A stretch of DNA of 5,084 nucleotides from Flavobacteriaceae bacterium. GTDB taxonomy: Bacteria > Bacteroidota > Bacteroidia > Flavobacteriales > Flavobacteriaceae. A program made the position numbers and the translations under genes. How positions within the stretch are numbered: position 1 is the first letter of the stretch; every line of letters starts with the position of its first letter. Where the stretch lies: assembly GCA_002687665.1 (NCBI GenBank), contig NZAX01000037.1, positions 1 through 5,084 on the forward strand, in the 5' to 3' direction. Positions 1-4,848 of this stretch are shown here, one piece after another. A model generated the notes under the pieces. That model saw nothing but the letters and a program-made list of their open reading frames with translations, was not told the origin of the DNA and did no database searches.

Positions 1-24
1 CGCCAGTACGATTTTTTGTTTCAT
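1..24 (-). CDS. N-terminus of a leftward gene cut by the window edge
   Basis: Only eight codons are visible, reading MKQKIVLA, and the gene continues past the left edge. The ATG at 24-22 is the only ATG start available, because an in-frame TAA lies seven codons upstream with no other ATG between. There is no clear Shine-Dalgarno, which is normal in Bacteroidota. The residues permit two readings. One is the first strand of a Maf-family nucleotide pyrophosphatase, whose members often begin with a lysine followed by I-V-L-A-S and then an SPRR motif. The other is the start of a signal peptide, with basic residues leading into a hydrophobic core. Eight residues cannot decide, so no function is assigned. 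Confidence 0.5.
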
Positions 25-38
25 TGCCCTAAATTTAT

Positions 39-73
39 CAAATTAAGGCCATTTGAGAAATGGTTTTTCTCAA
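39..73 (-). promoter_or_regulatory. Weak candidate promoter for the gene at the left edge
   Basis: Read leftward, bases 46-39 are TTAATTTG, one mismatch from the Bacteroidota -7 consensus TAnnTTTG, and a TTG lies at 73-71. The 24-nt spacing is slightly longer than the usual 17-23, and an inverted repeat fills most of the spacer. The box ends 14 nt before the ATG, giving a very short leader. The call is tentative. Confidence 0.22.
53..73. repeat. 8-bp perfect inverted repeat between divergent transcription units
   Basis: TTGAGAAA at 53-60 and TTTCTCAA at 66-73 are perfect inverted copies separated by the five bases TGGTT. The repeat lies between the leftward gene at 24 and the rightward box at 108-115. 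It could be an operator for the leftward gene, since it sits between that gene's weak -33 and -7 candidates. If transcription starts further upstream it could instead form a hairpin in the leader. It is not a good terminator: on the + strand it is followed by mixed A/T, not a T-run. Confidence 0.4.
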
Positions 74-107
74 TTAAAAAATAAAAAGCTATTAAATTAA
101 AATTACT

Positions 108-115
108 TATCTTTG
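108..115 (+). promoter_or_regulatory. Rightward -7 element for the putative small RNA
   Basis: TATCTTTG matches the Bacteroidota primary-sigma -7 consensus TAnnTTTG exactly and would start transcription near 120-123. No TTG is present at the expected -33 position (about 86-89); that stretch is simply A/T-rich. The call rests on the exact -7 match and on a terminator about 100 nt downstream on the same strand with no open reading frame between. Confidence 0.5.
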
Positions 116-121
116 TGTTGA

Positions 122-241
122 AATTAGGGACATAGTTAATAATACCCTCTGTTGTAAAAATGTTGTGTGTTGTTAAAATTGGTATAACCAATGATTTAGC
201 AACTAATGAGAAGCTTTCCAGTACTTCGGAGAGCTTTTTTT
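122..241 (+). ncRNA. Putative free-standing small RNA, possibly 6S-like
   Basis: This roughly 120-nt unit has a -7 box just upstream, an intrinsic terminator at its 3' end and no start-to-stop reading frame of interest. The next genes to the right are on the opposite strand, so it is not a leader or riboswitch for a neighbour. Visible folding: GTTGTTAAA (169-177) pairs with TTTAGCAAC (195-203) with one G-U pair. Stacked inside is ATTGGT (178-183) with ACCAAT (187-192), closed by an ATA loop, with GA (193-194) bulged. An outer ATTAG (123-127) can pair with CTAAT (203-207), sharing C203 with the inner helix, and encloses a largely unpaired 5' arm. A long hairpin with a large open region resembles 6S RNA, and a Bacteroidota-specific 6S class (6S-Flavo) exists. 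The class assignment is inference; that an RNA gene lies here is better supported. The 5' end is approximate. Confidence 0.55.
211..241 (+). terminator. Rho-independent terminator of the small RNA
   Basis: AAGCTTTCC (211-219) pairs with GGAGAGCTT (228-236) over nine base pairs including one G-U, around an eight-base loop. Seven consecutive T (235-241) close and follow the stem. Orientation is rightward; the leftward strand lacks a matching T-run after the stem. Confidence 0.72.
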
Positions 242-372
242 ATTCAATTCTTTACATTTTAAAAGCCGACTGATTTCGGTAATATTTTCTCAACTGATTG
301 TATCTACGAATTATACATTTTTGGTTTTCATAGCTTATCTAAAGCTTGATTAAAATGCACTTTTAAATGAAA
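242..372. other. Intergenic stretch with no supported gene
   Basis: This lies between the small-RNA terminator and the 3' end of the leftward lipid-kinase gene. It is A/T-rich, with no convincing reading frame on either strand and no exact TAnnTTTG box. It holds only weak hairpins: CCGA/TCGG at 266-279, and a 5-bp AGCTT/AAGCT element shortly before 360. It presumably contains the 3' end of the leftward operon transcript, but no strong intrinsic terminator for that operon is visible. Confidence 0.5.
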
Positions 373-1248
373 TTAGGGTACAATCACATTTAGTTTTTTG
401 GGAATAACTTCAACTTCGAGATTTTTTGATGTTACAGGTAAATACTCACCATCGATTTGTATACAAAAATTACCTGGATCTAAAAGACTGATTTTTAGCG
501 TTGAAAGTTTTACAAAATTATAGTTATTTGACTTTAGTCTCTTACAAAATAAAGTATTAATCATAAATTTGATTTTTTTGATTAAACTCGATTTTTCGAT
601 CCAAAATAAATCTAACTGTCCGTCGTCAGACAGAGCTTGTGGGGTGAGTGAGAAATTATAACCTTGTTGATTAGTATTGGATAATAGAAAAACAAATGGG
701 CTAATTTGTTTAATTTCCTTTTGGTATTCTATCAGAATTTTCTGATACTTAAAGCTAATAATAGCATTAAAAAAAGCAATCATATAGGCCCAGATTCCAT
801 GTGATCCGTTTTTATTATAAATACGGATAAAATGAGATTCCAGGGCGCAACCCATATTTCCAAAAAAATAATGCCCATTGACCACTCCAACATCCATTTT
901 AGCAATCTTCTTTTTCTTTATGAGTTGAATTGCATTAGAAATTCCTGACGGGATTTTAAAATGTCGGGCAATACCATTTCCTGATCCTACAGGCACAACA
1001 GCGATAGGAATTTCAGTTTTAACCAATCCTCGAGCAACTTCATTTACTGTCCCATCTCCTCCACAAGCCACAACAACATCGGGCTTTTCTTCGATGGCTT
1101 TTTGGGTAAGGTCAATCGCATGCTCTTTTTTTGAAGTTTTTAAAACATGAACAGAGTCTTTTTTCTTATCGAATGTTGTTTCGATTGAATGGTATAATTG
1201 TTTCAGAGCATAGTTATTTATCGGCTTGACAATGAAAAAGACCTTCAT
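373..1248 (-). CDS. Diacylglycerol kinase family lipid kinase (DagK/YegS-like)
   Basis: Predicted cytosolic, membrane-associated kinase that phosphorylates diacylglycerol or a related lipid with ATP, giving phosphatidic acid. From the chosen start it has 291 residues, normal for the family. Motifs: the nucleotide-binding GGDGT (residues 63-67) followed by VNEVARGL, GSGNGIARH (88-96), the metal-site element DDGQLDL (208-214) and IDGE (265-268), equivalent to the conserved catalytic DGE. The first-strand motif, usually NPxSG, is KPINNY here, a divergence also seen in YegS-type members. The frame is open to an ATG at 1296, but that start would place 16 odd residues inside the upstream gene. The ATG at 1248 begins directly at the first beta-strand (MKVFFIV), lies 4 nt after the upstream TAA and sits in A-rich sequence. 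It is the second gene of a leftward operon behind an LtaS-like transferase. The exact lipid substrate is not determinable; sphingolipid-like or other lipid alcohols are possible in this phylum. Confidence 0.9.
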   Translation of the reverse strand: MKVFFIVKPINNYALKQLYHSIETTFDKKKDSVHVLKTSKKEHAIDLTQKAIEEKPDVVVACGGDGTVNEVARGLVKTEIPIAVVPVGSGNGIARHFKIPSGISNAIQLIKKKKIAKMDVGVVNGHYFFGNMGCALESHFIRIYNKNGSHGIWAYMIAFFNAIISFKYQKILIEYQKEIKQISPFVFLLSNTNQQGYNFSLTPQALSDDGQLDLFWIEKSSLIKKIKFMINTLFCKRLKSNNYNFVKLSTLKISLLDPGNFCIQIDGEYLPVTSKNLEVEVIPKKLNVIVP

Positions 1249-1252
1249 TTGT

Positions 1253-3190
1253 TTATTTTTTTTGGCTGCTACCGATTCCTGACATGAGTGATTCAAAATA
1301 ATCCTCTAAAAACATACTGCATTTATTTTCCAAATCAATCATCTCCTGAGTTTTGTTTCTAATTAGATTATTTTCCATGTTTTTGTCTTTCACATTATAA
1401 AAACCAATAGCATTATTTCCATTATGAACACATATTAGATTTTCATTCATCATGAAATAACTCCCTCCACTAAAATAATTAATTACAAATGGTTCATGAT
1501 TTTGATTAGAAACTAAACTTCTTCCCCAGCTCTTAAATGGTTTTGGATAGTCTATAAGATCAGCAACGGTGGGGAAGATGTCTAAGTGACTGGCCAATTT
1601 CATATCAACCCCCTTTAGCTCACTATTGGATTTAAAAATCATCAATGGGTTTGCGAATCGATTTACGGTTTTTTCATAGAAAGGGAAATGGGTTTGGTTG
1701 CTATGATCCGCAGTAAAAATGAAAATGGTATTTTCAAACCAATCAGAGGTTTTGGATACTTCAAAAAATTTACGAAGAGCGTGATCGGTGTATCCCACAC
1801 ATTGGTGCATGGGTAAATAACCTTTATCAAATTTTCCTTCGTAATCCTTTGGGATGACATAAGGTTCGTGGGAGGTAATCGTAAAAACTGAACTAAGGAA
1901 TGGTGTTCTTTGTTGATCCAAAACAGATTTCACATAACCTAAAAAAGGTTCATCCCAAATACCCCAAGAGCCATCAAACTCAAGGTCATTATTAAACTCG
2001 GTTCTTCCATAGTAGTTGTCAAAACCTAGGATATTGGAAAAACCCAATAAACCCATAGATCCATTTGCAGCTCCATGAAAGAAAGAAGTCTGATAATCCA
2101 ATTCTTTGGCAACTGAAACCACAGAGCCTACTTTTTGTCTTGAATAAAGAGAGGATGCATATGAGGTTTCAAAAGAGGGGATTCCTGCTAAAATAGAAGG
2201 CATGCCATGAATTGATTTTCTACTGGTTGCAAAACCATTGGGAAAAATTAAGCTGTGCCTAGCCAGTGAGTCAAGAAAAGGGGTATAACCTTTATAATTT
2301 GGAATGTCATATGTTTCATTTAAAGCTCCCCAATACTCTCTACCCATACTTTCTAAAATAAATATTACAATGTTGGGTTTCTTCTCAAATCTTCCAGAGG
2401 GCGAATATACTTTAATGGTATTTAATTCCTTTTCAATTTCCAGGTTAGTGAAGCGATTTTTAGATTTGTTAAAATTATCCTGCCCAAGTGTTTTAAGAAG
2501 TGTAAAGGCACTGCTGAGTACAACATCGGCCTGTTGTGGAGTTCTGACATTGTCCATGGCATCAATCAGGGTGATCGGACGGGTACTTTTTTTGAAGTCA
2601 CCCCCACGAGCACCTAAAACAAAAAGAGCAATGCTTCCAAAAAACAAGACAAAAGAGCTGAGACCATAACGCCAATAGTTTTCAATTATTATGGGATATA
2701 TCTTTAACTTTTTGTAGGCTAAAGCTAATAGATAGAGCATGGCAAAAAACAAAATGATCAGGTGTAAATAAACCCAAATAAAATGCAAAAGCAAATCGAT
2801 TTTGTTGCTTTCAAATTCAATCACTTCCAAAAAATTATTCATCAATCGGTTTTGATTGAACCGATAATAAGCAAAGTCAATAAAATTAAGGGATAGAAAA
2901 AAGCCATTGCAAAGCCAATAGATCCAAAAAACCACTTTTTGATATAAAGGGTGAGTGGTTTTTTTCCATGGAATTATTGACATCAGAATAAATATTATAT
3001 TTGAGTAAACGATGGCAACATTATCAAAACGTAGTCCGTAATAGCATAATTCAGCCATTTGGTAGATCGATTTGACATGAACAAGGTCATTATTGAAATA
3101 GACAAACATCAACCTGCAAAAGAAATAACACAGATAAACAAGAAAGATTCGGTAAAAAAGTGCTGTGTATTCTTGGAGGCGGAAATCCAT
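1253..3190 (-). CDS. LTA-synthase-like membrane sulfatase-fold phospho-headgroup transferase/hydrolase
   Basis: A 645-residue inner-membrane protein of the alkaline phosphatase/sulfatase superfamily. About five hydrophobic helices (roughly 10-32, 57-74, 85-108, 131-158, 174-194) match the LtaS layout. A linker follows, then a large extracytoplasmic catalytic domain from about 272. Likely active-site residues: metal ligand E280 in FILESMG, nucleophile S326 in SRKSIHG (LtaS and EptA use Thr), H441 in TSHEPY, and metal ligands D495-H496 in FTADHS. HLDIFPTVADL (535-545) is typical of the superfamily. Relatives move phosphoglycerol or phosphoethanolamine from phospholipids to surface polymers, releasing diacylglycerol, but the acceptor here is unknown and Bacteroidota are not known to make lipoteichoic acid. 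The ATG at 3190 lies just downstream of an excellent Bacteroidota promoter and lacks a Shine-Dalgarno. The gene ends 4 nt before the lipid-kinase start. A sulfatase acting on sulfate esters is less likely because no Cys/Ser-x-Pro-x-Arg formylglycine motif is seen. Confidence 0.88.
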   Translation of the reverse strand: MDFRLQEYTALFYRIFLVYLCYFFCRLMFVYFNNDLVHVKSIYQMAELCYYGLRFDNVAIVYSNIIFILMSIIPWKKTTHPLYQKVVFWIYWLCNGFFLSLNFIDFAYYRFNQNRLMNNFLEVIEFESNKIDLLLHFIWVYLHLIILFFAMLYLLALAYKKLKIYPIIIENYWRYGLSSFVLFFGSIALFVLGARGGDFKKSTRPITLIDAMDNVRTPQQADVVLSSAFTLLKTLGQDNFNKSKNRFTNLEIEKELNTIKVYSPSGRFEKKPNIVIFILESMGREYWGALNETYDIPNYKGYTPFLDSLARHSLIFPNGFATSRKSIHGMPSILAGIPSFETSYASSLYSRQKVGSVVSVAKELDYQTSFFHGAANGSMGLLGFSNILGFDNYYGRTEFNNDLEFDGSWGIWDEPFLGYVKSVLDQQRTPFLSSVFTITSHEPYVIPKDYEGKFDKGYLPMHQCVGYTDHALRKFFEVSKTSDWFENTIFIFTADHSNQTHFPFYEKTVNRFANPLMIFKSNSELKGVDMKLASHLDIFPTVADLIDYPKPFKSWGRSLVSNQNHEPFVINYFSGGSYFMMNENLICVHNGNNAIGFYNVKDKNMENNLIRNKTQEMIDLENKCSMFLEDYFESLMSGIGSSQKK

Positions 3191-3206
3191 AATAAAAGAT
3201 ACTAAG

Positions 3207-3236
3207 CAAATATATGACTTACTGCCCTTTTATCAA
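3207..3236 (-). promoter_or_regulatory. Housekeeping-type promoter of the transferase/lipid-kinase operon
   Basis: Read leftward, TTG at 3236-3234 is followed by a 19-nt spacer and TATATTTG at 3214-3207. This matches the Bacteroidota primary-sigma promoter (TTG, 17-23 nt, TAnnTTTG) exactly. The -7 box ends 16 nt before the ATG at 3190, so the leader would be only about 10 nt, consistent with Shine-Dalgarno-independent initiation. Distance and orientation point to the LtaS-like gene and the co-transcribed lipid kinase. Confidence 0.75.
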
Positions 3237-3240
3237 CCAG

Positions 3241-3270
3241 TTTGAAGTGAATCGACGGAGCTTATTTTTA
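3241..3270 (+). promoter_or_regulatory. Candidate rightward promoter for the lipoprotein gene
   Basis: TTTG at 3241-3244 is followed after 18 nt by TATTTTTA at 3263-3270, which misses TAnnTTTG only at the final base. The leader to the ATG at 3352 would be about 75 nt. The -7 box overlaps a weak 5-bp inverted repeat (GCTTA/TAAGC, 3260-3273). In such A/T-rich DNA a one-mismatch box is weak evidence, and the gene could instead be read from an ECF-type promoter I cannot recognise. Confidence 0.33.
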
Positions 3271-3351
3271 AGCATAAAATATTTTTTTTAAAAGAAGTAG
3301 GGTATTTAATTTTTTAAACGGGTTATGGGTGTAATCAAAAAAGAAATTGTT

Positions 3352-4281
3352 ATGAAAATGAAAAAATTTACCCTGTTTGCATTGAGTTTTGGTTTGATGA
3401 CCTCCTGCTCCGAGGATGGAGTAAGTGGTTTCTCAGAAAACCTAAGCACGACTACTGTTGTGGAAACCATTAACTCCATTGCCTTTGAGGAGGACATCGA
3501 TAACTTAATATCAGAAAGTTTTGATTTAAGTTCCAATGCGATTAGTGCACGATCTGCTGATGCAGGTTCAGACAAAGACACTAAAAAATTTAAAGGGGAC
3601 AAGTATGGAGACTGTGCGAGCGTGGTTGTAGACGAAGAAAATAACACCAAGACAATAACTTTCTCCGAAGATTGTGAGGGAAAGCTTGGCCAGACTCGAA
3701 GTGGAACCATCATTGTTACTTACTCAGAAATTCAGGGTGAAATGGGAAGTTTTAGAGAAGTTAGCTATGATGATTTCTACCTCAATGGTGTCAAAATCGA
3801 AGGTACCCGAAGAACTGAAATATTGTCCACAGATGAAAATGGAAGTAAAACCATGCTAACTACGTTAACTGATGGAAAAATGATATATGATGACGGGACT
3901 TTTAAAACTAAAAGTGCTGAAATGACACGTTATATTCACGTGGAAAAAGATAAGAAGCAATACACCACGCTCAGTGGTAGCAAATCTGGAGTCAGTACCG
4001 AAGGGGTTAACTTTTCCATGGAAATCACTACTCCCATCAAATTTGTCTACAACTGTTTTGGTGAAGGACAAAGAAAAAGAGGAAAAGTCCCAGTACAGGG
4101 AATCAAGGTCACCAACGACGGAGCACAAACCATTACTACTGATTTTGGAGATGGAACTTGTGATACCTTGGTTGAAATAACCAAAGATGGTGAGATTGAA
4201 ACGGTGGATTTAAAGACCTTAAAAAGAGGAGACCGCTTTAAAAACATATTGAAAAAGAAAAATAAAAGAGAAAAGAAATAA
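3352..4281 (+). CDS. Uncharacterised beta-rich lipoprotein next to an ECF sigma system
   Basis: A 309-residue predicted lipoprotein. It has a basic start, a hydrophobic stretch FTLFALSFGL and a lipobox ending M-T-S-C, which makes C19 the lipidated residue. The frame is open to an ATG at 3325, but the ATG at 3352 (or 3358) puts the Lys residues directly before the hydrophobic core and is preferred. The mature part is rich in predicted beta-strands, Thr and charged residues, with four more cysteines (C88, C108, C235, C270) that could form two disulfides in the periplasm. Recognisable stretches are TFSEDCEGKLGQTRSG, DFYLNGVKIEGTR and DFGDGTCD. They resemble uncharacterised Bacteroidota lipoproteins with repeated GDG-C and G-x-R-x-G-x-I patterns, but I cannot name the family. 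The C-terminus is a Lys/Arg-rich tail (about 290-309). Its position before an ECF sigma/anti-sigma pair suggests an envelope role; being sensor, target or effector is inference. Confidence 0.82.
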   Translation: MKMKKFTLFALSFGLMTSCSEDGVSGFSENLSTTTVVETINSIAFEEDIDNLISESFDLSSNAISARSADAGSDKDTKKFKGDKYGDCASVVVDEENNTKTITFSEDCEGKLGQTRSGTIIVTYSEIQGEMGSFREVSYDDFYLNGVKIEGTRRTEILSTDENGSKTMLTTLTDGKMIYDDGTFKTKSAEMTRYIHVEKDKKQYTTLSGSKSGVSTEGVNFSMEITTPIKFVYNCFGEGQRKRGKVPVQGIKVTNDGAQTITTDFGDGTCDTLVEITKDGEIETVDLKTLKRGDRFKNILKKKNKREKK

Positions 4282-4295
4282 GTTTTGTTTGCAAC

Positions 4296-4314
4296 TAACT
4301 GTAGATTTAACTGT
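4296..4314 (+). repeat. Short direct repeat upstream of the sigma gene
   Basis: TAACTGT occurs at 4296-4302 and again at 4308-4314, start-to-start 12 nt, close to one helical turn. It lies between the lipoprotein stop and the hairpin preceding the sigma gene. Paired binding sites for a regulator are possible; chance cannot be excluded for a 7-mer pair in A/T-rich DNA. Confidence 0.3.
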
Positions 4315-4350
4315 CCAATTCCTTTGATAAAACTTATCTTGGGAATTGGA
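4314..4350 (+). promoter_or_regulatory. Long hairpin immediately upstream of the sigma-factor ribosome binding site
   Basis: TCCAATTCC (4314-4322) pairs perfectly with GGAATTGGA (4342-4350). Inside, after a symmetric 3x3 internal loop, GATAA (4326-4330) pairs with TTATC (4334-4338) around AAC. The stem ends 3 nt before the AAGGAG Shine-Dalgarno. No T-run follows on either strand, so it is not an intrinsic terminator. It could be an mRNA processing or stability hairpin between the lipoprotein and sigma cistrons, a structure affecting sigma translation, or a DNA dyad bound by a regulator. Confidence 0.5.
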
Positions 4351-4353
4351 TTT

Positions 4354-4359
4354 AAGGAG
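4354..4359 (+). promoter_or_regulatory. Shine-Dalgarno that sets the TTG start of the sigma gene
   Basis: AAGGAG lies 7 nt before the TTG at 4367 and 28 nt before the next candidate, the ATG at 4388. The spacing fits only the TTG. A strong Shine-Dalgarno stands out here, because the other gene starts in the window rely on A/T-rich leaders. Confidence 0.65.
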
Positions 4360-4366
4360 TTAAAAG

Positions 4367-4846
4367 TTGACAGCCAAAGATTTTAAAATGATTTATGATG
4401 CGCACTTTGACGACCTCAGACGCTACCTTATCTACCGATCGGGGGATCAGGATTTGTCTAAGGACATTGCTCAAAATGTTTTCATGAAGGTCTGGACTAA
4501 AAAAATAGAGATTGCATCGGGCAATATCAAGAGCTTGCTCTTTAAAATGGCCACTGACGAGTTCATCAGTCACATTCGAAAGAAAAAAGTAGAAAAAGAG
4601 TATACAGAAAGTATAGATTTGAAATTGATCCGGGAGCCAGACAACAATGATGATCTTTTGGAAAAAAAAGTACTATTTCAAAAAGCCTTAAACCAATTGC
4701 CGGAGAAACAAAAAACAGCCTTTTTGATGAACAAGATGCAAGGCTTAACCTACAAAGAAATTGCAGAAATATTAAATTTGTCACAAAAAGCGATTGAAAA
4801 GCGAATAGGTTTGGCTATAAAGGCATTGAAACAAAACATCAATTAA
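4367..4846 (+). CDS. ECF-type RNA polymerase sigma factor
   Basis: A 159-residue sigma-70-family protein with only regions 2 and 4, the ECF layout. Region 2 spans about 5-75: DFKMIYDAHFDDLRRYL, then DLSKDIAQNVFMKVW (29-43), where the usual form is D-A-E-D-I-x-Q-E-V-F-x-K-x-W. Region 4 spans about 103-157: ALNQLPEKQKTAFLM, then the helix-turn-helix GLTYKEIAEILNLSQKAIEKRI (126-147). It would bind core RNA polymerase and direct it to a small regulon. The start is TTG at 4367, chosen because AAGGAG precedes it at good spacing and because the first seven residues complete the usual region 2 helix; the ATG at 4388 would remove them. The anti-sigma gene begins 2 nt after its stop, implying coupled translation and co-control. 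The lipoprotein gene upstream is on the same strand, 85 nt away. Confidence 0.93.
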   Translation: MTAKDFKMIYDAHFDDLRRYLIYRSGDQDLSKDIAQNVFMKVWTKKIEIASGNIKSLLFKMATDEFISHIRKKKVEKEYTESIDLKLIREPDNNDDLLEKKVLFQKALNQLPEKQKTAFLMNKMQGLTYKEIAEILNLSQKAIEKRIGLAIKALKQNIN

Positions 4847-4848
4847 AG

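Noticed and set aside
1..24. Firm assignment of the left-edge gene as Maf
   Set aside because: Eight residues fit the Maf N-terminus but also fit a generic signal peptide start; the diagnostic SPRR motif would lie outside the window.
266..279. CCGA/TCGG hairpin as terminator for the leftward operon
   Set aside because: The stem is only 4 bp, the T-run is broken and it lies more than 90 nt past the lipid-kinase stop; too weak to call.
1249..1296. Extended start of the lipid kinase at the ATG at 1296
   Set aside because: It would overlap the end of the transferase gene by 44 nt and add 16 residues with no family counterpart. No well-spaced Shine-Dalgarno supports it, while the ATG at 1248 opens directly on the first beta-strand.
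2304..2669. 121-codon open frame on the + strand
   Set aside because: It lies wholly inside the well-supported transferase gene on the other strand and shows no domain or start signal; it is a shadow of that gene's codon pattern.
1253..3190. True sulfatase acting on sulfate esters
   Set aside because: No C/S-x-P-x-R maturation motif is present, whereas five N-terminal membrane helices and LtaS-like active-site positions are.
3325..3351. Nine-residue N-terminal extension of the lipoprotein from the ATG at 3325
   Set aside because: Starting at 3352 gives a standard lipoprotein signal peptide with its Lys residues directly before the hydrophobic core; the extension has no Shine-Dalgarno and lengthens the n-region without reason.
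3306..3713. 135-codon open frame on the - strand
   Set aside because: It is antisense to the lipoprotein gene, low in complexity (Ser/Leu-rich) and without any recognisable motif.
4314..4350. Hairpin read as an intrinsic terminator between lipoprotein and sigma genes
   Set aside because: The stem is good, but no run of T follows on either strand; it was kept as a regulatory structure instead.
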